In this document: in pieces, positions 52,101 to 63,484 of the stretch | How positions within the stretch are numbered: position 1 is the first letter of the stretch | How the letters are laid out: every line of letters starts with the position of its first letter | NCBI RefSeq assembly: GCF_002443255.2 | Contig: NW_019211455.1 | Span: 60,140,764 to 60,204,763 of the forward strand | Direction: 5' to 3' | Source: Varroa destructor | Lineage: Eukaryota > Arthropoda > Arachnida > Mesostigmata > Varroidae | DNA length: 64,000 nt | Notes under the pieces: model-generated | Seen by the model: only the letters and a program-made list of their open reading frames with translations | Told to the model about the DNA's origin: nothing | Database searches by the model: none | Made by a program: the position numbers and the translations under genes

Positions 52101-52543
52101 TAGAATAAAGCCATGAACTAGTTACAAGTCATTTAGGATAATTTTCCCATTGAAAATAATGGTAATTTTTGTTGTTTTAATGACATCATTGTTAATTAAC
52201 ACTTTCTAATAATCACTATCCATACATCTTTTGTGGATATGAATCATTATTAATCTCATAATCTTTTCTCATTTTCTCAGTTATAAACCTACATCTGTCC
52301 ATTCTGTATATATGGGTATTAACTTTATTAACGTAGCAGCTTTTTCACGTCAGCGCTTTCTAGATAACCTTAACATACTTTAGCTTATTTGATTTACGCT
52401 AAGTAACTTGTTCAAGCTATACTACGCTAGTATAAAGTTCCTCGCTAATTTATTCTCTTTATTTCACTTTGAAATAGTCAGTCAGTTAACTTGTATCTAC
52501 AAATTTGTTCGAATCTATGCCCTATTTTATCATGATGCACATG
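49141..52543. other. Non-coding stretch
   Basis: No gene is supported. A (TA)n tract lies at 51767-51789. The plus frame 49133-49387 is probably a shadow or chance frame. Confidence 0.4.
51767..51789. repeat. (TA)n microsatellite
   Basis: Uninterrupted TA dinucleotides. Confidence 0.85.
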
Positions 52544-52547
52544 GGAC

Positions 52548-52966
52548 ATGGACATAGGCCACATGCGCAGCAGGCGTAGATCGCAGTACCCATATGCCAT
52601 TATATCATTTTATAGTTGTGTGTATATATATTTTGTAATAATAATAATTGATGAAAGAGCCATTGATGATATCGGATTACGCGAAAAAGCTGCTCAGCTT
52701 AAACATCGTGTTGAAACTAGACGAGATTTGTTACCGCCAACGCTCGAATATTGTAAAATCACGAGGGGATAGCTAAAGCTGTGAAGAGATACTTCGGCTC
52801 GTTTTCGGTACGAATGACTGATTTTCAATTATTAGATTTTTGTTTTCGATTCTATCCAAAAATAAGATACTGTGACACAGTAAAACACATTGAACACATA
52901 TTGAATGTCCCCCGCGAATTTGCTCACGGGAGACAACAAAGTGTTTCACTAAACAGCACTTTGTAA
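52548..52966 (+). CDS. Two adjacent candidate frames beside the assembly gap
   Basis: A frame ending at 52772 carries a hydrophilic, coding-like stretch (DERAIDDIGLREKAAQLKHR). A second frame, 52781-52966, is also mixed in composition (VKHIEHILNVPREFAHG). They are separated by a stop and a frame change, so they could be exons, or a broken gene whose remainder lies in the unsequenced gap starting at 52994. Neither is recognised. Confidence 0.25.
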
Positions 52967-52993
52967 ATGTTACCTTAATCTTTAATATATATA

Positions 52994-53093
52994 NNNNNNN
53001 NNNNNNNNNNNNNNNNNNNNNNNNNNNNNNNNNNNNNNNNNNNNNNNNNNNNNNNNNNNNNNNNNNNNNNNNNNNNNNNNNNNNNNNNNNNNN
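52994..53093. other. Assembly gap (100 N)
   Basis: Exactly 100 N, the usual placeholder for a gap of unknown length. It is flanked by TA-rich sequence on the left and a TTCA-type short repeat on the right, which may have broken the assembly. Confidence 0.99.
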
Positions 53094-55653
53094 TATTCAT
53101 TCATTCATTCCTCAGTTTATTACATTATTTAGGTCTAAATAATGTTCGGTACTACATGTTTAACACCATATTCACCATACCCATTTCTTTTTTTCATATT
53201 AGTTTGCAATGCAGCCCTATTTAGCTCAAATCAAATATTGCTATAACATAAAACACAGCAGGTATATATATAAGAGGAGGCGGCGCTAGCTAAAGTAAGT
53301 CCAAGCATTTAAGGGATTGATCTGGTGTGTAAAAGGTATCTAATATTGCCATCAAAAGTAACCGAATTGCCTAAACTACCCAGAGTCCATGTACTTCCTA
53401 CTAGCATAGACAGTGTCTGAAGCAAAAAATTATCCAAATGCCAAATGGTCACGATACTAATATTTTCAAAGCGTACAAACTCGTCTACAACGATCGCTTC
53501 TAGTGCCTACCTCTTGTTTTTGCAATACCGTCGCTGATTCTTAGGCTACACAAAGAAAAACTCACATTGCAGAGAAAGCAGAATACTCCCGTTGTTGACT
53601 TATTGGCGACACTTTAATATGAATGGAAGTTTCTTTTATATTTCCGGTTTTGATAACATGCTTCTATGCATTTGTTAACGAGAACATCCGAGTAAAAAGT
53701 TGCTCGTTGTTTGTATACTATCCTATATTATCATTCCATTACGCTTATTGTTATTGTTCAGCTGGAACAACACATATATATATACATGGATTACAAAGCA
53801 GTGCATCCTTAGTCATTATAATGCTTCATGATGCGAGGCGGATGGCAATGTAAGTGACTGTACGCAACATTGTGTATAAGCCAGTCGCCAACTAACATTA
53901 TGGACAGCATTTTGCTACTGGTATTTATCATGTAATTTTATATATAAGAGTTTCTGAGTTGTCTTTTCCTAGTTTTTTTTTTGTTTACCTATTTGCAGCC
54001 AGACGCCTACCTAATGCCACGCTCCGCGGACGGTTACGAAGTTTTCATGTGATAATGATATTATAGCGCACTAGTTTCTAAAAAGCGTAAAATAAGTTAA
54101 TGTTGTTATATTACATTATAGCATTATTTCATTGTCGTTTTTTTTGTTTTGCTTACTTCTAATGATGACTTCCAAACTTCTAGAATAATGGTTAGCTTCT
54201 CCGACTTGGTGATTAATTATTAAGCAGTGCTGAATGATACGGCCCACGATTATAGTAGCATTCATTATCTACTCATCACACAGAAGTAGTGTCGAGGATT
54301 GGATCGCAACTCCAATAACAATTACAGAGTCAATGCGGCCCCGTCGTCTATGCCGAGCCAAACATAAATGTATGGTGATATCTGTCTTCATTTTGATGGC
54401 TAAATAATTAATAATAGCATCTTTGATAATAAAAAGCATATAGAAACTTTAAATGGTTCAATGCATTGTATTACCTTTAGAGAAGGTATATGATAAAATA
54501 TATCCACCAAGCTCACCTCAAGCTAGTAGACGCCCGGGTGGCTCGAAAGTGGCAAATCTTTCATTCAAACATTTTTCACTTCTTATGTTTAACTACAATA
54601 GTCTTTGATCACACATTTAGGTTAATTTAAGCTTTTGTTTTAATCAGACGGTAGCAGAAACACCATGAGGATTTCTTTCATAATATGACGAGGATGAGAA
54701 AGCTTGCGTACGTCACTTTGTTCCATTCACCGCTCTCTTTACGAGATTACGTTAGCCAAGTATTTTAGCTGGCCGGCCAAGAGTCCATCGATCAAATTGT
54801 TTTTAATAATTGTGCCTTCCATGTAATATAATGATATTGTGTAGATTCTACTGTTATTTCGTTGCGTTTACACTGAGAAATCACAAGAAGTGATTTCATT
54901 TCAGGGCTCGTATTGAGTATTCAATAATAAATTCACCAACTGATCAACAATACACGCTTTCAGTGTCTTTGTTATGCTTTGTTTGAGTGTAAAAATTTAG
55001 GCTTGTTGTTCCACTTTTCGTATTACCTGGTGTAGTATTATGTATTATCTAAAGCATTAGGATCTCTTATTAGAGCTAGCATTTTCCATATTTGTATTAT
55101 TATTATGGCAATATTAAACAATAGCTTACGGAGAAGGTATTTCAGCTGCATAGCGGAACACACATTCTCTAACACTGAGCAGTCCAAAGACAGCTAGGCA
55201 GAACCAAGCAAAACTTTTAATAATAATAATAATAGTTAATTTCAATTATCGATCCGGTTCTATTTCTTAGTTGACCCCTAGAAATATATCTAGAGTACTT
55301 GTATTTTGCCTCTACTCAGTTCCGTCATTCCCGTAAGAGTTCAACACAACATTACAAACGGTGGAGCTTATAGACAAATTTTGAATCTAGTTGTAATGTA
55401 ACATAACATCTAATCATTCGTTTTAAGCAAAACTTGTATTAACTGCTGGAAAATCGTTACCTTAAATCTCAAATTTCAAATTTTACATATTTTTAAAGCC
55501 TCAGCAATTGACAGGCAAATCGAGTGCCACAATATAGTGAGATGTTATGAAAATAATTTGCAAGAAAAGATCTAGATCAATTGCTGGTATTATTTCTTAC
55601 TTTGTTATAATTTACTGTATTCATGGACGCCACAAGATAGAACAAAATCGTTG
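53094..55653. other. Non-coding stretch
   Basis: No gene is supported. A plus frame at 53623-53853 is hydrophobic and lacks a domain. Confidence 0.4.
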
Positions 55654-55659
55654 TTTAAT
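55654..55659 (-). promoter_or_regulatory. Candidate poly(A) signal ATTAAA
   Basis: On the minus strand, about 180 bp beyond the tetraspanin stop. A common motif in AT-rich DNA. Confidence 0.3.
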
Positions 55660-55835
55660 TGGCTATCTTCTCGGCTTCTCTGGATTTAAAATTGTCCCAC
55701 TCATATTGAGGACGTAACTACAAGCGCGGGTTTCTGGAACACCGCTCTAAGTTTTGCGGTTAAAGCTGTCATATTTAGTAAAATTACCATTGGATAGCTA
55801 TCGGTCACTTTTTCTTAGATTGTTGTGACTTTTAT

Positions 55836-58800
55836 CTAGTCCTTTAGATCCCTCCGTGCAGCACAGCAAAGAAGCAAGGTAAATATAAGCCCAATAATTT
55901 GCAGTCCAACGGCTGCTGCAACAACTCCGCCTGCAAGAGTAGCATATTGTGTGAGACCTCCTAAAAGGACTGACAGACAACCGTTAGAGTGAAGCGCTTT
56001 AGTCGCTGCACCGAAAAATTGAATTTGACGCGCAGCGTCGCAAACTAAAGTGTCCTTGGACTCGCAACATGAGGGAGGTACCTGGAAAGGTGGAACGAAA
56101 CAAAAAGTATACAATTAATTTATAAATACATTAATTTATTTATATTTATGTTTACAAGCTTATATTTGTTTTTATTTATGTAGCATATACCATTAACGGG
56201 GCTCGAACTACCCATGAAGGTAGTTACGTATTTTCGATGTATTAACTTTATTTATGTTTGCGGTACAACCATTTTGTGCATGCAGCGGAGATTGTTTATA
56301 GAGAAGCAGAGAATGCTATTGTGTCATGGATTCGAGTCTTAGGCTGAAAGCTTAGCCTTACTGATAATAAAAATTACTGGTTAATGTAAAAAAGTTATCG
56401 AAAAGTTTTCTGAAGTTTCAAGAGTTTCCGAAGTAATAGCTTAAGTGACATTTAGTGAATATTTTAAATATTAAAGCATTGACGTTTAACATACGATGTC
56501 GATGTAGTACATTCGACAAACTAGTACCATGTGTTACAATTCAAAACCGATATACCGGGAACGGCAGACGCATATGTGCATACCAAGTATGGTACCTAAA
56601 TTGGCGTTTTTTCCTATATATATTTTCTAAGATTGTATTTAGATAAAGACAATCTTTGAGCCTTTGAAAACTATCTTTATTGAAAACTGCCGAAAAAGTT
56701 TGCTGTATGGATGTTTTTTTTCGGACTTTTCAGAAGTCGTATAAAAACTGGCAATATCGTAGACTATCGATTTCGGACAAAAAGGAAAGTTTTTAATTTC
56801 TATATTCTAATATTACACCAAAAAAAATTATATCAATTTGTCTAGTAAGCACAATTCCAAAATCATGTTATCAACCAGACATATTTTACACATTACTCAT
56901 TGCGCTACAGCTTCGAAATGTTTCACGTGCTTAGAATGAAGCGCACAAGTTTCGATCAATCGCCTGAATCGGAACATAATTGCTTTGAACCTTACCGGGA
57001 AAAGTCTAACGACGTCAAATCGTATGGTACGAACTCCCCCCGGCAGATTATGCGTTCATGTATCTTATTTAACAATTTCGTGCTCATTAAAAGCATAGAG
57101 GTCAAACTAATCCAGGTTAAATCGAACAACGTCTTTTTAGTCTGATATATAAACAAGTTTTTTATGGGCTAGAATAACCGCATAGTGCGATCTCTAAGCT
57201 CCACCAAACAATTTTTATTTAACTGTTGATAATCCTCCTTATAAATTATTTAGTGGAGCTTAGAAATCGCACTATGCGGTTATTCTAGCCCATAATTTTT
57301 TTTTATATGTAGAGCGAGAGAATACGGCAGTTTCGTAGTTAGATAAAGATGCGGATCAACTTAAAAGATAATTTTCAATACAAAATCAGCGCCGCCTTTC
57401 AGGTACCATTCGGCCCGTGCACATCGCGCATTGCGTACTCTGTAGACTTGAGCTTTTAGGTTAACGGGGTCCTATAGTATCGAACATCGATGTTTTCATA
57501 CATCACACAGGAGACCAGTTGCGACAGACCCATCAGTTATAACTGGCAAACAATGGAGGTGTTGGGGTTCCTTTACGTGTCTTCAACAACCGTATTAATG
57601 ACTTCGTCCATGCGAACTTTTTGTGAGTGCCTAAGGCGGGGCGGGACGATATATACGAACTTAGCAGCTTTAAACCATCGCACTAAACTGCGCAAAAAAT
57701 ACTAAAAAGTGAAGTCTATAATGCTGTCCTAAGCACTGAGCCTTGAAACAACAGTCTCTGTAAAAAAAACCCAACGAGTGCCATTCTTTGATTATAGACC
57801 ACGATCAAGCGGCATTTCTCTCCGGTTCCTGCAAAGAATATCTCATCTGTAGTTACGATTTGGATGGATCACAAACGTTTGAACCTAGGTGGAACGTCGG
57901 GAGCAGATGGCCCTATATATCTACAAAAGTTATCGGAAAAATAACTTAGTTTAGGGTACACATGCATTTAGAGCTTGACCAGCATCTTTATCAATTAAAC
58001 ATAAACATTTTTCGCTACGTGTAAGGTTTTTACACCTCTCTTCACCGTCACGTTACAAATACGGTCAAAATAAACACTGACCCTATAAGCACCGATTGCT
58101 TCAGGAACAACGCCGACCACGTTTCCTAAGAAACTACGAGGCCCTGCAAAACCAAAATATCAGGTGTATTCAAGGTTAGGAAACAAAATCAAGTGTATCT
58201 GTAGCATAAAGATCTCCTCGGCTATCGAAACAATAGAATGAAGCTATTGAGTACAATACTTTGATAAAATATCTTGTCCAATATTATGTGGTACATCAGT
58301 ACCCAAAATATGCTTCTGAAATAGACAGCCAACTTCTAAATATTTTTTAATAATCGTTCTTTGCTTTAGAGTTATTTTAAAAGCAATCAATATGTTTTTT
58401 GTTCATTTTATTAGGTTTGTTAATAAAGATAAGAAACAACTATTCCGTATCTGTTATATTAGTTAGTTTTGCAAATTTAAGGAGATAACCTGATCTGAAT
58501 ATATCCATACTAGCATCTAAATCATCAAAACGTTTTTTTTTGGCTCTCTGAAGAACGCACAGTGGTGCTACACCTTCTAAAATTAAAAACGCTAAACGAA
58601 GACGAGAAGTACTGTTGGGCAAGTTCTTCAACGCGTGACCTAACACAAACTCCTGCTCACAACGAATAAATTAGGGTAAGTCGTGTGAGGGTCAAAACTG
58701 GATCCACATGGCGAATCATCGTGTTCCTTTTCTTCACATAACGAACAAAGAAGACGACGCTGGTTTTCACGAGTTCGTTTAAAATACGAAAAACGTTTTT

Positions 58801-61800
58801 CGAATGTTCAAAGAGAACAAAGCAGATTAAAGTCGTGGTAACATGTAGGGAATAAACGAATATGTAAAAAATGCAAAATGGACAAATTGGTTGATCAGTG
58901 TTGCAATGATGGCACTTTTCGAAAGCGATAATCAATCATCTGCGTATTTAGAAGGAAAGTATTCAATATATATATATATACATATATATTTTTCTGAGGT
59001 ATAATTTGCTCGTAAGGGTCAGCGAAGTATGTGAAGTAATATACACAACTGTACAGCGGATAACGCGTTATTCCGACTTCTTGGAAAAGGACAATATGAT
59101 CAAAATGGACCCTAGATTTAAAATGAGAATCAAACGGGAAGTTCACATCTGTAAAAAGACCTACACTATGGTGTTTAGATAAAAAATAATGCGAAATTGT
59201 CTTCTATATAACGACATGGCCGCTAAGTGACCACATAAAATTAATAAGTTGTATAAACGCTATGGGGCAAAGGAACACATTACTATTGAAGTTTGAAGCC
59301 ACTTGTATCGGCTATCACATGAGCCATGCATCAAGTAGCTGGATCTGTGGACAAAAGCGAAAAGGCAAGGTTAAATATTACACAAATACTAAAAGCATAA
59401 GAAATTATGTACAGCATTAAAAGTTGCCAAAGTACATTAGATGAACTTGGCCGCCTGCTCAAGGTTATTTTATTGTCAGCAAGCTAGAAAGATATTATAA
59501 ACAAGATTACTGATCGACGAAAATATGAAACAACATGAGCGGAGATATCTATTTTTCTAATATTTAGATTTTAAATATATAGTTTTCGGAGCTATTCTAC
59601 CAATCACTGAGATACAACTTTTGCGGACCTTTTATGTGACTTAATGCTGCCGTTTCTGAACGATGGTGCACCTATGTTCATAAGCACATGCATCCCATTT
59701 GGACACCGTAGCCATTAAAGCAACTCTAGTATTCTGATATATATTAGACATTGAGCCTGTACTGTTCGATAACTGTCGTCCTTTTGTCCACCTGACAGAT
59801 GAAAGACAAAAATGGTGAACTGCTTTAGAGATTGACTTGAAGAGGTATAGAACACTTAAAGAGGGTCTTCGCAATGGCATTTCTTTTTGGTCAATCATTT
59901 CAACGAAGCTGGCACACGAGAAAACAATATGAAAGGATGTTATCAGGCAAGAATAATACGGATATCAGGCTTACTAACACGTTTGAAAGGTGGAAAAACT
60001 GCAGCGGGTCTTCTGAGGCGAAGACTTCTAGGAAACGATGTACTTTATGATACAAGCAGAAATAAAGGTAATAAATCTGTAAATAGCGTACAAGAAAACT
60101 TTTAATTGTAAATTTGTATATAATTGTCTGCTCTATACAGTCATCAAATCTTATTTGCTTAAACGAAAACTTGTTACCAACTGCGGTGGAGTCAGGAAAG
60201 ATTGGAATCCCACAGAGGCGCATTTTTTTTGTTGATTCTGTTCATAATCGTATTGGCTACAGTGATTAACAATATGTCAAAAGCCTTTTCATTGCCACAA
60301 CATAATGGAGCTCTCTTAATTATCTAGCCGGAAAATCGATAAATCTGATAACTTCCTTAAAATAGCAGAGACTGCTCGAAGATGCGGCTTGCACATAGGG
60401 AATTATTGGCTTGCATTGAGGCATGGAAAACCAAAGCCTTCAACATTAGCTGAGGGCATCTGTGAATGTGTTTATAAAGTGAATTGACTCTGTCTGCTTT
60501 ATCAGCATATCAATTTAAGAGTTCCTCGGTATTAATTTTTAAGAAGGTACAAAAATTAAGCTAAGAAATATAGGACGTGTAATTAAAGTAGAAAATACAT
60601 AAAGGCATGTGTAGAATAACGTGAGAGGTTGCTCCAATGAGTGCAATGAAGATAGTCAAAACATTAATCTGCGCTAATCTGGACTACGCTTTTGCTTCCT
60701 TTAGTAACTTACTAAAGAGACATTTAAGTGCAATAAATTTAATTGATGTCATACGTAATAATATTAGATTAGGTGTGCTTGATATTATTGCTTTGTAGGT
60801 TGTACTCGCTGACAATTCACTGTGCCTATAAAATCCCAAGACTAATTTGTCTTGGAGTGCCTGGTATTATCGCTCCATTAAGGGGTATCAAGTAAAGGTG
60901 TTTCTGCTTGATGACCAAACTCTAGCAGCAATATCGAGACTCACGGGCGATATTCGGGTCCCGTAAAAACATGTTATCTGCTTGACTATTTTGGAACACG
61001 TGTTGAGTTCAACCAGAATTTTGTGTGTCGCTGAGAAAGAATTATTGTATCTGAAAAATGACTGTAGATCTATAGAACATTTTTTGCATAAACAAATAAT
61101 TACTCGTAGAAAAATTCATATACCCCTGCTTGTTACACTACTTCCAGAATAGAGCTTATATTTTATTGGATAAAGCAAGTGGAAATGAATATTTAATACT
61201 CCAAGGTTTTGAATGAATTCAATATTAAATCTATTTTCAATTTTTTTTAAAGTTACACTATATTGTTCACACACAGAGATACCGAAGCTTCTTGCCTATT
61301 TGTGATCACGGTCTACTATAACCCGACTATTAATACGTACCTTTTTAAAATAAGAATAATAATTTGATTCTGTAATTAAGCTAGTAATTGTGCACCTAAG
61401 CTCGACATACTGCAACAAGTAACAGGTTATGTAACTTACAGTGGACATCTTATTTACAGAGTGCGACATGATATCTAAGAAGTAGTATATGATCTTAAGG
61501 ATATAATAATAATAATAATAATAATAAATAAAGACTTCTTTTTGTAAAACGCACTTAGGCGGTTATTATCAGGTCACGAAACTCACTGATTTTGACCGCA
61601 AATCGAGGCAACCAATTTCCTTGCAACATCAGGCAGCTGTCCCGTAGAGATTACCCAACCAGAGCTATAAAATAATAATTACCGAGGGCATTTATCTAAA
61701 GTTACGTCTGTAGTAAACGAGATTATAAAGCCATATTGTGTTTGATATAAACGAGTAAGTTCACTAAAGGAAGTAGATATCTAGACGCCAAATAATTATT

Positions 61801-62831
61801 CTTTCAGATGCATCCCTTATCTCAATATAAAGTAAGAAAGATATATATACTCTATTGATATATACCAGTGATTCCGTTGTATTTGGAATTCGCCCAATCG
61901 GATGCTCCAATGATACCGCAACACTTAAAGGTTGACTGCAGCTGATCGATACGTTTGTTGAAAAAGCTATTTGTATCTGTGGGGGAGTACTCCTCTTGAA
62001 TAACAAATGACAGTTGCTTCTTAATCTGTAAAGTAATAATCAAAAGTGTCCAAACTATTTTTACAAACACCGCTTACCTTCGCGGTCAAATCGAGTTACC
62101 ACATACCACATCCTACATGGTAGCGGCTTCTGCATGGAAGAAAAATAGCAAGGAAGAAAAACTAGCTTATTTTCAGTAAAAGAGCTAGCCGATAGGATCT
62201 TTACATAAACTTTTAATAGGTATTACTCTTCATAACTTTCAACTTCTATTACCAGAGGTCTTACCGATTCGCGAATGGGTTCTGATTGACTCCAGACCTG
62301 CGCGCCACCCCCGACTTCGACTACAATCACACAGACCATTAGCACAAAGAAGGTACACAGCATACAAGGGGACTCGCGAATTGCTCCACAGCAGCCTAAG
62401 AACCCGAGTATTACTACAAATACCGGGTATCAACAGCAGAATAATTGTTTGGTTAGCACCATTTACTAGCAAACGATTGGATAATGGCAGAAATTACAAC
62501 GCCTTTTCGCGTCTTATTTTGATCGGCCGAAAAATTATAGTCAGCAGTGGTTAAAGTGTAATATAGGAAGCGCTTGGCGAATGCAGAATTTTTATACAAG
62601 TTACGAATTATTCTGAATCCTTAATAGTAAAATCTTCTAACTTCAAGGTTAACGAACCCAAAAATGAACCGATGGCAAACAGGGCATATATCGCTATCAG
62701 GAACTCTTGCACATCAGCCTCACCGCCACCTAGAATATACACAAACCATTATGTTAATAAGTTACCATGCATGTCTGCTTACTCACTTCAGGTCTTTCAT
62801 CTCGTTGAAACCTAGATGAAGCATCATACAC
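55836..62831 (-). CDS. Tetraspanin, multi-exon, 5' part not resolved
   Basis: A four-transmembrane protein that organises membrane protein complexes. Visible exons (minus) are 62831-62783 (small extracellular loop, VYDASSRFQRDERPEV), 62729-62658 (TM2, QEFLIAIYALFAIGSFL), 62413-62265 (GFLGCCGAIRES, then TM3 and VWSQSEPIRES), 62025-61866 (IKKQLSFVIQEEY to FKCCGIIGASDW) and 56081-55836 (VPPSCC, two more Cys, TM4, ends CCAARRDLKD). The large loop thus has the six-cysteine pattern with CCG and PPSCC. The first four join in phase (1, 1, 0). Exon 62025-61866 ends in phase 1 but the last starts in phase 0, so a microexon of 3n+2 nt or another boundary is missing in the 5.8-kb intron. The TM1 exon lies upstream and was not identified. 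About 225 aa are visible of roughly 260 expected. Confidence 0.88.
57162..57295. repeat. Large inverted repeat, 43-bp arms
   Basis: Arms at 57162-57204 and 57253-57295 are complementary with one mismatch, around a 48-nt loop. The arm begins TTATGGGCTAGAATAACCGC. It lies in the last tetraspanin intron. Candidate explanations are a foldback or MITE-type element or a small-RNA hairpin. No clear target-site duplication is seen, only T-runs at both ends. Confidence 0.85.
58440..59148 (-). CDS. Hydrophobic exon-like frames in the tetraspanin intron
   Basis: After a good acceptor (GTCTTTTTACAG, AG at 59150-59149) a frame reads NFPFDSHFKSRVHFDH onward. A second frame at 58935-58657 is strongly hydrophobic (ICPFCIFYIFVYSL, TTTLICFVLFEH, TSVVFFVRY). 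A third, 58646-58440, reads LGHALKNLPNSTSRLRLAF to NITDTE and a TAG. The second and third can be joined in frame at TAT|GTGAAG and GTGAGCAG with an intron of about 85 nt; the first join is not clean. This is possibly a nested polytopic receptor gene or a pseudogene. A chemoreceptor identity is only a guess from size, hydrophobicity and lack of known motifs. Confidence 0.35.
59641..60076 (-). pseudogene. Membrane-type frame with probable frameshift
   Basis: Following an acceptor (GTACGCTATTTACAG, AG at 60078-60077), a frame reads IYYLYFCLYHKVHRFLEVF, then a hydrophobic segment (VLVSLISVLFLPDNIL), and stops at about 59900. Reading continues naturally in another frame (FVEMIDQKEMPLRRPSLSV, then KAVHHFCLSSVRW) to TAA at 59641. 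A single-base shift would join them, so this is a decayed or mis-sequenced gene, or two exons with an unseen intron. It may be the 5' part of the frames at 58440-59148. Confidence 0.35.
60224..61865. other. Intronic stretch
   Basis: This lies in the long tetraspanin intron. No exon is recognised. It carries a (TAA)n tract at 61502-61526. The expected missing large-loop microexon may lie anywhere between 56.1 and 61.9 kb. Confidence 0.4.
61502..61526. repeat. (TAA)n microsatellite
   Basis: About eight uninterrupted units. Confidence 0.9.
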
Positions 62832-63329
62832 CTGTAAGAGCAATTGAAAATTCAGTTCTTATTTGGAACACAGCATCAATCAAACCAAACGGCTCTAGCG
62901 TTAAATCTAACTGAGAAATGTAAACCTCACAGATAGGGTTTTAGAAGATCAGGCCATATCACTTGTTGATTCAAACTTTATTAAATTAAAATGCTTTTAT
63001 TGAGAAGGGTTATGTGTACAGATATAGTAGAGTACAATAACTGTAAATAGATAATTTTACCAGACATTTTTTACGTACAATTACGATAAAACCCACCATC
63101 AAAATTACTTAAGGTGACTAGCGTTACGATGTTAGTTCGCTCAACATGTGGAAATATACATTTACAATTAATTCACTAAGTTTTTCTATTCGCATACTTG
63201 GTACACCTTGTTCATATCTTAGTACATCAAGACTTTTGTTGGTATTTAAAATCTTATTGCACAACATATGTCGATTTTTCGTATGGGTTTAAAACAAACA
63301 CCAGCTCAAGGGCACTTCGTTTGATAACG

Positions 63330-63330
<1 letters not shown>

Positions 63331-63371
<41 letters not shown>
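63331..63371. repeat. (TA)n microsatellite
   Basis: About twenty uninterrupted TA units, the longest such tract in the window. Confidence 0.95.
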
Positions 63372-63374
<3 letters not shown>

Positions 63375-63433
63375 GTTAACTTGGACACAATACAGGACAT
63401 TTACTAATGAATACGGTGATACTACTTAAATAC

Positions 63434-63484
63434 CACCATGCTGACGCATTTGAGCTCCTTGCAGCTCATGGCTTTCTTCGTCAT
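63434..63484 (-). CDS. Possible first coding exon of the tetraspanin
   Basis: ATG at 63484 is followed by MTKKAMSCKELKCVSMVV and a GTG|GTATTT donor-like site (phase 0), or by a later AA|GTAGTA site at 63425. The short Lys/Cys-rich start leading into LKCV and a hydrophobic residue run resembles the cytosolic N-terminus of tetraspanins, and the strand and position fit. The exon that should carry the rest of TM1 between 63433 and 62832 was not found, so the link is unproven. Confidence 0.3.

Noticed and set aside
57480..57720. Minus-strand phrase resembling an RNase H TDGS motif
   Set aside because: Only a few residues match, with stops nearby and no other retroelement motifs around.
62078..62129. 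52-nt exon-like segment between tetraspanin exons (TTCCATGCAG and AAG|GTAAGC)
   Set aside because: Including it would shift the frame of the CCG exon, and the flanking exons already join in phase without it.
62239..62472. 77-codon minus frame ending in GKTSGNRS
   Set aside because: It is an alternate frame over the TM3 exon; the GFLGCCG frame is the real one.
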